Shown here: positions 18,543 to 26,351 of the stretch, piece after piece
Layout of the letters: each line of letters opens with the position of its first letter
Numbering within the stretch: the first letter of the stretch is position 1
DNA from: Streptomyces actuosus
Lineage (GTDB): Bacteria; Actinomycetota; Actinomycetes; Streptomycetales; Streptomycetaceae
Reading direction: 5' to 3'
Assembly: GCF_016921115.1 (NCBI RefSeq)
Contig: NZ_JAFFZS010000050.1
Coordinates: 1-42,008 of the forward strand
DNA length: 42,008 nucleotides
Position numbers and translations under genes: made by a program
The notes under the pieces: model-generated
What the model was told of the DNA's origin: nothing
What the model saw: only the letters and a program-made list of their open reading frames with translations
The model's database searches: none

Positions 18543-20063
18543 GTGGGGATCAAGTGGCGGTACCCGGCACTGCCGGCGGCACTGCTGGCGCTGGCTCTGA
18601 CGGCGGCGACCGGCTGCGACAGCACGCCGGACGCACGGCCGAAGCCGACCGCCGCGCCGCCCGCGTCCGTGGCCCGGGTGTGCGCCGAGCCCCCGGCCGG
18701 GCCGGCGAAGGCGCCGGCGGGCGCGGTCACGGTCGACCCCGCGGTGCCCGGTGATCTGGCCGTGAAGACCAAGAACAGCCCCCCGAACACCACGTTCTGG
18801 CTTCGGCCGGGCACCCACAGGCTGGAACCGGACCGCTACGCCCAGGTCCTCCCCAAGGAGGGGGACACCTACCTCGGCGCGCCCGGCGCGGTGCTCGATG
18901 GCCGCAGGACCAACCAGTACGCGTTCGGAGGCACCGCCCGCAACGTCACCCTCCGCCACCTGACCGTGCAGGGGTTCGTCGCGCCGCACAACGAGGGCGT
19001 GGTCAACCACGACTCGGCCGACGGGTGGGTGATCGAGCACGCGACGATCCAGAACAACTCCGGCGCCGGGTTGATGGCGGGTGCCCACCAGCAGGTCCGC
19101 GACAGCTGCCTGCGCGCCAACGGCCAGTACGGGATGAACGCGTACAAGGCCTCCGGCGTCATCAGCGGCCTGGTGGTCGAGGGCAACGAGATCGTGGGCA
19201 ACAACAGGGACGACTGGGAGCGGCGGCAGCCGGGCTGCGGCTGCGCCGGCGGAGTCAAGTTCTGGGCCGTCGACGGCGCCGACGTACGCGGCAACTGGGT
19301 GCACGACAACCACGGCCCCGGGCTGTGGGCGGACACCAACAACAACGACTTCCGCATCGAGGACAACGTGCTGGAGGCCAACGACGGCGCCGCTCTGATC
19401 TACGAGGCCAGCTACAACGCGGTCATCCGGAAGAACACGATGCGGAGGAACAACTGGGTCGAGGGCCGCAGGCATGCCGACCGCGGCGACAGCTTCCCGT
19501 TCGCGACGGTCTACCTGTCCGAGTCCGGCGGCGAACCACGGGTCGAAGCCCGCACGCACAAGATCGAGATCTACCGGAACGTGCTGGAGAACAACTGGTC
19601 CGGAATCACCCTGTGGGAGAACGCCGACCGGTTCTGCAACAGCCCGGCCAACACCTCGTCCGGCACCTGCACGTTGTTGGTGAAGAACACCGCCCGCTGT
19701 GTGCAGCCGGCCATCGCCACCGCACCGCTCTACGCCGACTGCCGGTGGAAGACCCAGTGGGTGGACATCCACGACAACCGGTTCGTGCTGGACAAGTCCG
19801 TCGTCGACTGCACGGTGCAGTGCGACCGCATGGCGGTGCTGGCCAACTACGGCACCTATCCGGACTGGTCGCCGTACCAGGGCGAGCGGGTGGCCGAGGC
19901 GATCACCCGCACGCAGCACAACCGCTGGCACGACAACGTCTACGTCGGACCATGGACGTTCGTCGCCCACGACCCGAGCCGGACACTCGACCCCGGTCAG
20001 TGGCAGGGCACGCCGTACCAGCAGGACGCGGGCAGCACCTTCCGCGCACGGGACGGTGGTTGA
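18543..20063 (+). CDS. Secreted lipoprotein with right-handed parallel beta-helix repeats
   Basis: The 506-residue precursor starts at a GTG after GAGGAC. It has a lipoprotein signal: positively charged KWR, hydrophobic core (about residues 8-23) and lipobox ATGC with Cys25. From about residue 115 there are repeated beta-helix turns rich in N-x-V/I and asparagine ladders (NVTLRHLTVQGF, VIEHATIQNNSGAGLMAG, FRIEDNVLEANDGAAL, HKIEIYRNVLENNWSGI). This fold is shared by pectate lyases, mannuronan epimerases and other enzymes on uronic-acid polymers. Here it follows a heparinase-type lyase, so I infer that it trims or epimerises the exported polymer at the cell surface. I cannot tell lyase from epimerase. 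Confidence 0.8.
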   Translation: MGIKWRYPALPAALLALALTAATGCDSTPDARPKPTAAPPASVARVCAEPPAGPAKAPAGAVTVDPAVPGDLAVKTKNSPPNTTFWLRPGTHRLEPDRYAQVLPKEGDTYLGAPGAVLDGRRTNQYAFGGTARNVTLRHLTVQGFVAPHNEGVVNHDSADGWVIEHATIQNNSGAGLMAGAHQQVRDSCLRANGQYGMNAYKASGVISGLVVEGNEIVGNNRDDWERRQPGCGCAGGVKFWAVDGADVRGNWVHDNHGPGLWADTNNNDFRIEDNVLEANDGAALIYEASYNAVIRKNTMRRNNWVEGRRHADRGDSFPFATVYLSESGGEPRVEARTHKIEIYRNVLENNWSGITLWENADRFCNSPANTSSGTCTLLVKNTARCVQPAIATAPLYADCRWKTQWVDIHDNRFVLDKSVVDCTVQCDRMAVLANYGTYPDWSPYQGERVAEAITRTQHNRWHDNVYVGPWTFVAHDPSRTLDPGQWQGTPYQQDAGSTFRARDGG

Positions 20064-20064
20064 G

Positions 20065-21297
20065 ATGCGCACCGACCACACGCCGAAGATCGTCGGGACG
20101 GCCTGGGGGCTGCTGATCCTCAACACGCTCGGCTCCGCCGGGGCGAAGACCATCGTCCCGCTGCCCCGCTCCCTCATCCAGATGGCCACCATGGGCGCGC
20201 TGGTCGCCGCGTTCGCGCTGGCGCTCATCGTCAATCTCCGGCTGCGCGTCCGGCCCAGCGCCTACCTGCTCCTGCTCACCCTGCTGCTGGTGCCGAGCCT
20301 GCTCTCCAGCGTGAACCTGGAGTCCGGGTTCGGCGCGCTGTTCCGCTGCGCCCGGCTGGCTCTGTTCATCGGCACGCTGTGGCTGCTCAGCCGCTGGTGG
20401 GACGGCGGCACGACGTTCGTCCGACACCACATCCGGATCTATTTCATGGTCCTCGGGACAGTGGCCGCCGGTGCGATCGTCTCACCCGGCGCCGCCATGC
20501 CCGACCTCTACGGCGGGCGGCTCGTCGGCGCGTTGTGGCCGCTGACCCCGCCGCAGATCGGGCAGTACGCCGCGGTGATCATCGGGCTCGCCGTACTGCT
20601 CGTTCTGGGACATCGGACCGACCGGCGCAGCGCGGCGCTGGTCGTCGTGCCCTCACTCGTGCTGCTGGCACTGACCCACACCCGGACGGCCACGATCGGC
20701 CTGCTCGTCGGGCTGGCGCTGGCGATCGGCTCGCTCATCCTGACCAGCACCGCCGCCCGCCGGTTCTTCACCCGGGCGGTGGTGTGCGCCGCCGTGGCCG
20801 CGGTGGTGTTCGGCTCCGCGCTGCAGGCGTGGTTCCTGCGCGGACAGAGCCAGGAGAACTTCACCAGCCTCACCGGCCGGGCCAAGGTCTGGGACGCCCT
20901 GCTGGCAGCACCCCGGACGACCTCGGAGTACCTGTTCGGGGTGGGCCTGGGCGACAAGTCGTTCGGCGGGCTGCCGATCGACAACAGCTGGCTGGCCGTC
21001 TACAACGAGCAGGGGTTGACCGGCGTCGCCCTGGTGGCGGCGTTCGTCATCGTGCTGGGCGGGGTCGCGTTGCTGCGGCCACCGTCGCTGGAGAGGGCCT
21101 GCGCGATCTTCCTGATCAGCTACTGCGCGATCGCGTCGTACACCGAGGCCGGGCTGGGCGACGCCTCGCCGTATCTGCTGCATCTGGCCGTGGCCGCCTC
21201 GCTGCTGGCGGCACCCGCCACGGCCACGGCCCTCCCGACGCCCGACGTTCCTCGACGACGCGCCCCGCGACGGGCCCGTGGATCGGAGGTGACCTGA
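20065..21297 (+). CDS. O-antigen ligase/polymerase-like membrane protein (Wzy)
   Basis: This 410-residue protein has about ten hydrophobic helices (for example AYLLLLTLLLVPSLL, AAVIIGLAVLLVLGH and LVVVPSLVLLALTH). The conserved Wzy_C-type stretch is THTRTATIGLLVG, followed by GVGLGDKSFGG and DNSWLAVYNEQGLTGVALV. Such proteins join lipid-linked repeat units outside the membrane. It is the only polymerase candidate in the operon, matching a Wzx/Wzy route. The ATG at 20065 is one base after the preceding stop, and I chose it because the upstream extension in this frame is antigenic noise within the beta-helix gene. Confidence 0.85.
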   Translation: MRTDHTPKIVGTAWGLLILNTLGSAGAKTIVPLPRSLIQMATMGALVAAFALALIVNLRLRVRPSAYLLLLTLLLVPSLLSSVNLESGFGALFRCARLALFIGTLWLLSRWWDGGTTFVRHHIRIYFMVLGTVAAGAIVSPGAAMPDLYGGRLVGALWPLTPPQIGQYAAVIIGLAVLLVLGHRTDRRSAALVVVPSLVLLALTHTRTATIGLLVGLALAIGSLILTSTAARRFFTRAVVCAAVAAVVFGSALQAWFLRGQSQENFTSLTGRAKVWDALLAAPRTTSEYLFGVGLGDKSFGGLPIDNSWLAVYNEQGLTGVALVAAFVIVLGGVALLRPPSLERACAIFLISYCAIASYTEAGLGDASPYLLHLAVAASLLAAPATATALPTPDVPRRRAPRRARGSEVT

Positions 21298-21299
21298 GC

Positions 21300-22574
21300 A
21301 TGCACGTCCTCGTGGTGCACAACCGCTACGCCTCGGCGCAGCCGAGCGGGGAGAACAAGGTCGTCGACCAGGAGGTGGCGCTGCTGCGCGGGGCCGGCCA
21401 CCGGGTCGAGGTGTTCGAGCGGCACAGCGACGACATCGCCACCCGGTCCCTGCTGGGCAAGGCGGCGATACCGCTGCTGGTGCCGTGGAATCCGGCGGTC
21501 CGCACGGAGCTCGCCGCCCGGCTGCGCACCGGGCGCCCGGACGTGGTGCACGTCCACAACGTCTTCCCGCTCCTGTCGCCGGCGGTACTGGCCGCCTGCG
21601 CCGACGCCGGCGTGCCCGCCGTCGCCACCCTGCACAACTACACCCAGGTCTGCCCGCCCGGCACGCTGCAGCGGGACGGCCGGCCGTGCACCGAGTGCGT
21701 CGGGTCCACGCCGCTGCCCGCCGTCCGGCACGGCTGCTACCGGAGCTCCCGGCTGGCGACGGTCCCGCTCGCGGTCAGCCTGTCGGTCAACCGGCGGCGG
21801 TGGTGGTCCGGCGTGGAGCGGTTCTTCTGCATCTCCGCGGCGCAGCGCGACGTCCTGGTGCGGGCCGGCATGCCGGCCGAGCGCCTGGCGGTGAAGCACA
21901 ACTTCGTGCCCGAACCGGGCACCCTGCGAGCGGGCGCCGGCGAGCATCTGCTCTATCTGGGCCGGCTCGCCGAGGCCAAGGGCGTGCGACTGCTCATGAC
22001 CGCGTGGGACGAGATCGCCGCCGACGGCGGTGTGGGCGTGCCGCTCGTGGTCGCCGGCACGGGGCCACTGGAGCAGGAGGTGGCCGCCTGGGCGGCGGGC
22101 CGGGACGACGTGCGCTACGTCGGCCTGTACGACACGGCGGAGTGCCGGCGCGCGATCGCGCGGTCGGTCGCCGTGGTGGCCCCGTCCACATGGCTGGAGG
22201 CGTTCGGGCTGGTCGTCGTGGAGGCGATGGCGGCGGGGGTGCCGGTCGTCGCCGCCGGTCACGGCGCCTTCGTCGAGCTCGTCGAGGACGGGGTGACCGG
22301 GCTGCTGCACCGGCCGGGCGAGTCCGCCTCGCTCGTGTCCTGCCTGCGCCGGATCACGGCCGAGGGGGCCGGCAACCGGGAGATGGGCCAGGCGGCCCGG
22401 CGCCGTTACGAACAGGACTTCAGCCCGGCCGTCGGGCTGGAGCGCCTGGTGGATGGCTACCGCACCGCGATCGCGGGTCGGTCCGGCGGCGGGGACGGCC
22501 CGCCACCGGTTGGGGACGAACACACTGGCTCGCGGCGGGGGCAGCCGCGCGAGCGGGATGGGGGCAGTAGATGA
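21300..22574 (+). CDS. Glycosyltransferase family 4 protein
   Basis: This 424-residue GT-B glycosyltransferase starts MHVLVVHNRYASAQPSGENK. That is the N-terminus of a streptomycete GT4 group in which a conserved ENxVVDxE segment follows. VVHVHNVFPLLSP and TLHNYTQVCPPGTL lie in the acceptor domain. The donor domain has LLYLGRLAEAKGVRLLM, VVAGTGPLEQEV and the E-x7-E type motif STWLEAFGLVVVEAMAAG. The cysteines in the RPCTECVGS and HGCYRSS segments are a feature of this subgroup. The start lies just after the polymerase stop. The gene overlaps the methyltransferase by four bases. Sugar specificity is unknown. Confidence 0.88.
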   Translation: MHVLVVHNRYASAQPSGENKVVDQEVALLRGAGHRVEVFERHSDDIATRSLLGKAAIPLLVPWNPAVRTELAARLRTGRPDVVHVHNVFPLLSPAVLAACADAGVPAVATLHNYTQVCPPGTLQRDGRPCTECVGSTPLPAVRHGCYRSSRLATVPLAVSLSVNRRRWWSGVERFFCISAAQRDVLVRAGMPAERLAVKHNFVPEPGTLRAGAGEHLLYLGRLAEAKGVRLLMTAWDEIAADGGVGVPLVVAGTGPLEQEVAAWAAGRDDVRYVGLYDTAECRRAIARSVAVVAPSTWLEAFGLVVVEAMAAGVPVVAAGHGAFVELVEDGVTGLLHRPGESASLVSCLRRITAEGAGNREMGQAARRRYEQDFSPAVGLERLVDGYRTAIAGRSGGGDGPPPVGDEHTGSRRGQPRERDGGSR

Positions 22575-23845
22575 CACGATGCCGACTCTGCGGCTCGACG
22601 GCGCTGGCGAGCGTCGTCGATCTCGGGGCGACGCCGCCGTGCGAGAGCTTTCTCGCCGCGGACCAACTGGACCAGCCGGAGCCGACGTACCCGCTGCACC
22701 TGCGGGTCTGCACCGACTGCTGGCTCGCGCAGATCCCTCCGCTGATCACGCCGGAGGAGACGTTCACGCAGTACGCCTACTTCTCCTCGTACTCGACCTC
22801 CTGGGTGGAGCACGCCCGCACCTTCGTCGCCGACGCCGTCGAGCGGCTGGACCTCGGCAGCGACGCCTTCGTGGTCGAGGTCGCGAGCAACGACGGGTAC
22901 CTGCTGAAGCACATGGTGGCCCGCGGGATCCGTTGCCTCGGCATCGAGCCCTCGGTGAACGTCGGCGCCGCAGCGCGCGACGCGGGCGTGCCCACGCTCA
23001 CGGAGTTCCTCGACCCGGACACGGGCGCCGGCGTCCGCGCCGAGCACGGCCCGGCGGACCTGGTCGTGGCCAACAACGTGTACGCGCACATCCCCGACGT
23101 GGTCGGGTTCACCCGGGGGCTGCGCGCCCTGGTCGCCGACGACGGCTGGGTCTCCATCGAGGTGCAGCACCTGCTGACCCTGATCGAGGAGAACCAGTAC
23201 GACACGATCTACCACGAGCACTTCCAGTACTACACGGTCGCGTCCGCGATCCGGGCGCTGGCGAGCGGTGGGCTCACGCTCGTGGACGTCGAGCTGCTGC
23301 CCACGCACGGCGGCTCCATCCGGCTGTGGGCCCGGCCGACCGAGGTGGCCGGCGAGCCGGGCAACGGGGCCTCCCCCGCACGAGCGATGTCGAGCGCTTG
23401 GGGAAACGTGGCCGACGTGCTGGACCGGGAGAAGGCCGCCGGGCTGCAGGAGCTGTCCGGGTACACCGAGTTCTCGGCCCGGGTCGCCAAGGTACGCCGG
23501 GACCTGCTGCGGTTCCTCGTCGAGGCGGCGGAGCGCGGCGAGACGGTCGTCGGCTACGGCGCCCCGGGCAAGGGCAACACCCTGCTCAACCACTGCGGCA
23601 TCCGGCCCGACCTGCTCCCGTACACCGTCGACCGCAACCCCTACAAGCACGGCAGGTTCACCCCGGGCACCCGCATCCCGATCCTGCCGCCCGAGCGGAT
23701 AGCCGCCGACCGGCCGGACTACGTCCTCGTCCTCCCGTGGAACCTGCGGGCCGAACTGGTCGAGCAGTTGTCGTTCGTGCACGACTGGGGCGGCCGACTC
23801 GTCTTCCCCATTCCGGAACTGAGCATTGTCGAGGTCAAGGCATGA
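22571..23845 (+). CDS. Sugar C-methyltransferase (SAM-dependent, zinc-binding N-terminus)
   Basis: This 424-residue protein has three parts. An N-terminal zinc-binding domain carries four cysteines (C4 and C7; C47 and C50 in VCTDCW). A SAM-binding methyltransferase core carries VVEVASNDGYLLKHM and VANNVYAHIPD. The C-terminal domain, typical of nucleotide-sugar C-methyltransferases, contains GYGAPGKGNTLLNHCGI and YTVDRNPYKHG. Enzymes of this build methylate carbon 3 of 4-keto-deoxy sugars such as those leading to mycarose. About 14 residues near position 266-281 (EPGNGASPARAMSSAWGN) look inserted relative to the family and coincide with a GC-rich palindromic element. ATG at 22571 overlaps the upstream gene. 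Confidence 0.88.
   Translation: MTRCRLCGSTALASVVDLGATPPCESFLAADQLDQPEPTYPLHLRVCTDCWLAQIPPLITPEETFTQYAYFSSYSTSWVEHARTFVADAVERLDLGSDAFVVEVASNDGYLLKHMVARGIRCLGIEPSVNVGAAARDAGVPTLTEFLDPDTGAGVRAEHGPADLVVANNVYAHIPDVVGFTRGLRALVADDGWVSIEVQHLLTLIEENQYDTIYHEHFQYYTVASAIRALASGGLTLVDVELLPTHGGSIRLWARPTEVAGEPGNGASPARAMSSAWGNVADVLDREKAAGLQELSGYTEFSARVAKVRRDLLRFLVEAAERGETVVGYGAPGKGNTLLNHCGIRPDLLPYTVDRNPYKHGRFTPGTRIPILPPERIAADRPDYVLVLPWNLRAELVEQLSFVHDWGGRLVFPIPELSIVEVKA
23369..23406. repeat. Small GC-rich palindromic element inside the C-methyltransferase gene
   Basis: CCTCCCCCGC on the left and CGCTTGGGG on the right flank a CGAG-rich centre, giving an imperfect palindrome. Streptomycetes carry many short intergenic elements of this style (CTCCCCC...GAGCG...TTGGGG). 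Here it lies inside a coding sequence, keeps the frame, and accounts for a segment that looks extra in the protein. Its left end matches the complement of the element at 27047-27101 (CCTCCCCCGC). Confidence 0.45.
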
Positions 23846-24669
23846 AGGTCGTACTGTTCTGCGGCGGCTACGGGCTGCGCATGCGCAACGGAGCCTCCGA
23901 CGACATGCCCAAGCCGATGGCGATGGTCGGCCCGCGGCCCCTGATCTGGCATGTCATGCGCTACTACGCGCACTTCGGGCACAAGGAGTTCATCCTGTGT
24001 CTCGGGTACGGGGCCCACCACATCAAGGACTTCTTCCTCAACTACGAGGAGACGACGTCCAACGACTTCGTGCTGCGGGGCGGGCGGACCGAGTTGCTGT
24101 CCACCGACATCGCCTCCTGGACGATCACGTTCGTGCAGACCGGCATCGAGTCACCGATCGGGGAGCGGCTGCGCCGGGTGCGGCACCATCTGGACGGCGA
24201 CGAGATGTTCCTCGCCAACTACGCCGACGTGCTCACCGACGCCCCGCTGCCGGAGATGATCGACCGGTTCGCCCGGCGCGACGCCGGGGCGTCCATGATG
24301 GTGGTGCCGCCGCAGTCCTCGTTCCACTGCGTGGACCTGGGCGACGACGGCCTGGTGGGCGGCATCACCGCGGTGAGCGACATGCCGCTGTGGGAGAACG
24401 GCGGCTACTTCGTCCTCCGCCAGGAGGTCTTCGACCACATCCCGGAGAACGGGGACCTGGTCGCCGACGGATGCGCCCAACTGGCCAAGCGCGGCCGGCT
24501 GGTGGCGCACCAGCACCGCGGCTTCTGGAAGCCGACCGACACCGTGAAGGAGCGCGCCGCGCTCGACGAGGCCTACGCCCGGGGCGACCGCCCGTGGGCC
24601 GTGTGGGAACGCAACGGCGCCGGGGCCCGCGCGACCGTCGGCGCCGACGGCTCCGGAGCGAGGGCGTGA
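23842..24669 (+). CDS. rfbF: Glucose-1-phosphate cytidylyltransferase-like nucleotidyltransferase
   Basis: This 275-residue cytoplasmic enzyme is expected to make CDP-glucose from CTP and glucose-1-phosphate. It has the nucleotide-binding start VVLFCGGYGLRMR, KPMAMVGPRPLIWHVMRYY, EFILCLGYGAHHIKDFFLNY and the DFVLRGG segment. It also has FLANYADVLTDAPL with the metal-binding aspartate, and GGYFVLRQEVFDHI. All match RfbF-type proteins rather than RmlA. GGKP is here GPRP, a common variant. ATG at 23842 overlaps the methyltransferase stop by four bases. With the methyltransferase, deacetylase, epimerase and DUF4910 protein it seems to form a CDP-sugar modification set. Confidence 0.88.
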   Translation: MKVVLFCGGYGLRMRNGASDDMPKPMAMVGPRPLIWHVMRYYAHFGHKEFILCLGYGAHHIKDFFLNYEETTSNDFVLRGGRTELLSTDIASWTITFVQTGIESPIGERLRRVRHHLDGDEMFLANYADVLTDAPLPEMIDRFARRDAGASMMVVPPQSSFHCVDLGDDGLVGGITAVSDMPLWENGGYFVLRQEVFDHIPENGDLVADGCAQLAKRGRLVAHQHRGFWKPTDTVKERAALDEAYARGDRPWAVWERNGAGARATVGADGSGARA

Positions 24670-25313
24670 TCCGGCTCGGGGCCGGGCGCCTGGACCGGCT
24701 CGTCGCGGTGGGCGCGCACTGCGACGACATCGCCATCGGTGCCGGCGGCACACTGCTGACGCTGTGCCTGGCGCGGCCGGGCGTCCGCGTCGACGTGCTG
24801 GTGCTCTCCGGTGGCGGCAGCGAGCGGGAGCAGGAGGAGCAGGCCGCGCTCGCCGCCTTCTGCCCGGGTGCCGACCTGCGGCTGACCGTGCTCAAGCTGC
24901 CGGACGGCCGGCTGCCGGCGCGCTGGGAGGAGGCCAAGGCCGCGGTCGAGGAACTGCGCGGGCGGACCGAACCGGACGTGGTGCTGGCTCCGCGCACCGA
25001 TGACGCGCACCAGGATCACCGCGGCCTGGCGAAGCTGGTGACCACCGCGTTCCGCGACCACCTCGTGCTCGGCTACGAGATCGTCAAGTGGGACGGCGAT
25101 CTCGGCCGCCCGGCGGCGTACCAGCCGCTGTCGCAGGAGGTCGCCGAACGGAAGGTGCGGCTGCTGCAGGAGCACTACCCCTCGCAACGGCACCGGCCCT
25201 GGTACGACCGGGAGGCCTTCCTCGGGCTGGCCCGGATCCGCGGAATCGAAAGCCACGCGCGCTACGCGGAGGCGTTCGCCGTCACCAAACTCACTCTGAA
25301 CCTGGGGGAATGA
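24666..25313 (+). CDS. PIG-L family deacetylase
   Basis: This 215-residue protein has the metal-binding motif AHCDDIAIGAGG (His18, Asp20, Asp21; AHPDD in most members) and a second motif, DDAHQDHRGLAK, providing further histidines. PIG-L/LmbE enzymes remove N-acetyl groups from amino sugars using zinc. In this setting it likely deacetylates a sugar intermediate or lipid-linked unit of the polymer. Homologues are regularly found beside RfbF-like and DUF4910 genes in streptomycete sugar clusters. Its GTG at 24666 overlaps the preceding stop by four bases. Confidence 0.87.
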   Translation: MIRLGAGRLDRLVAVGAHCDDIAIGAGGTLLTLCLARPGVRVDVLVLSGGGSEREQEEQAALAAFCPGADLRLTVLKLPDGRLPARWEEAKAAVEELRGRTEPDVVLAPRTDDAHQDHRGLAKLVTTAFRDHLVLGYEIVKWDGDLGRPAAYQPLSQEVAERKVRLLQEHYPSQRHRPWYDREAFLGLARIRGIESHARYAEAFAVTKLTLNLGE

Positions 25314-25316
25314 ACC

Positions 25317-26351
25317 TTGCGCGTACTGCTCACCGGACACCAGGGCTACCTGGGCACCGTCATGGCGCCCGTGCTCGCGGCCGCCGGACACGAGGTCGTC
25401 GGGCTGGACGCCGGCCTGTTCGCCGACTGCGTACTGGGCCCGCAGCCCGCGGACCCGCCGGGGATCGGGGTGGACCTGCGCGACGTCACCGCCGAGCACG
25501 TGGCCGGGGTGGACGCCGTGATCCACCTGGCTGCCCTGTCCAACGACCCGCTGGGATCGCTGGCACCGGAGCTCACCTACGACATCAACCACCACGCGTC
25601 CGTGCGGCTGGCCCGGCTGGCCCGCGACGCCGGGGTGCGGCGCTTCCTGTACGCGTCGACCTGCTCGGTCTACGGCGCCTCCAGCGACCCCGACTTGTCG
25701 AACTTGGTGGCCGAGGACGCCCCGCTGCGCCCGGTGACGCCGTACGCGGAGTCCAAGGTGCGGGTGGAGGACGACCTGCACGCGCTGGCCGACGGCGACT
25801 TCAGCCCGGTGTACATGCGCAACGCCACCGCGTTCGGCTACTCGCCCCGGCTGCGCGCGGACATCGTGCTGAACAACCTGGTGGGCCATGCGCTGCTGTC
25901 CGGCGAGGTGCTGGTGCTCTCCGACGGCACGCCCTGGCGCCCGCTGGTGCACGCCGCGGACATCGCGCGCGCCTTCGCGGCCGCGCTGGTGGCGCCGCGG
26001 GAAGCGGTGCACGACCGGGCGTTCAACATCGGCAGTGAGGTCAACAACGTCACGGTCGCCGAGATCGCCGAGCAGGTCGCCGAGGCGGTGTCCGGCGCGA
26101 AGGTGGTGATCACCGGGGAGAGCGGTGCCGATCCGCGGTCGTACCGGGTCGACTTCTCCCGGTTCCGCGCGGCGGTGCCCGGCTTCGACTGCGAGTGGAC
26201 GGTGAAACAGGGCGCGCTCGAACTCGCCGACGCCTACCGGAAACACGGGCTGACCAAGGAGGACTTCGAGCAGCGCTTCACCCGGCTGGCCGTGCTGCGC
26301 GCGGCCGCCGACGCCGGCGCCGTCGACGACACCCTGCGGTGGCGCCGATGA
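25317..26351 (+). CDS. NAD-dependent epimerase/dehydratase (extended SDR)
   Basis: This 344-residue nucleotide-sugar enzyme has the glycine-rich NAD site LLTGHQGYLGTVM, HLAALSNDPLG, an active-site serine region YASTCSVYGASS, and the catalytic YAESK (Tyr and Lys). It also has RNATAFGYSPRLR and a C-terminal WRPLVHAADIARAFA typical of UDP/dTDP/CDP-hexose epimerases and dehydratases. The T/C-rich STCSVYG segment suits either a 4,6-dehydratase or a 4-epimerase/reductase. Because no separate CDP-glucose 4,6-dehydratase is present, this enzyme is the best candidate for that step. Start is a TTG three bases after the deacetylase stop. Confidence 0.85.
   Translation: MRVLLTGHQGYLGTVMAPVLAAAGHEVVGLDAGLFADCVLGPQPADPPGIGVDLRDVTAEHVAGVDAVIHLAALSNDPLGSLAPELTYDINHHASVRLARLARDAGVRRFLYASTCSVYGASSDPDLSNLVAEDAPLRPVTPYAESKVRVEDDLHALADGDFSPVYMRNATAFGYSPRLRADIVLNNLVGHALLSGEVLVLSDGTPWRPLVHAADIARAFAAALVAPREAVHDRAFNIGSEVNNVTVAEIAEQVAEAVSGAKVVITGESGADPRSYRVDFSRFRAAVPGFDCEWTVKQGALELADAYRKHGLTKEDFEQRFTRLAVLRAAADAGAVDDTLRWRR

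Noticed and set aside
16479..20234. Minus-strand open frame of 1251 codons opposite the heparinase and beta-helix genes
   Set aside because: High-GC DNA keeps antisense frames open. The protein is low-complexity (V/R/G-rich), while the plus strand encodes recognisable enzymes.
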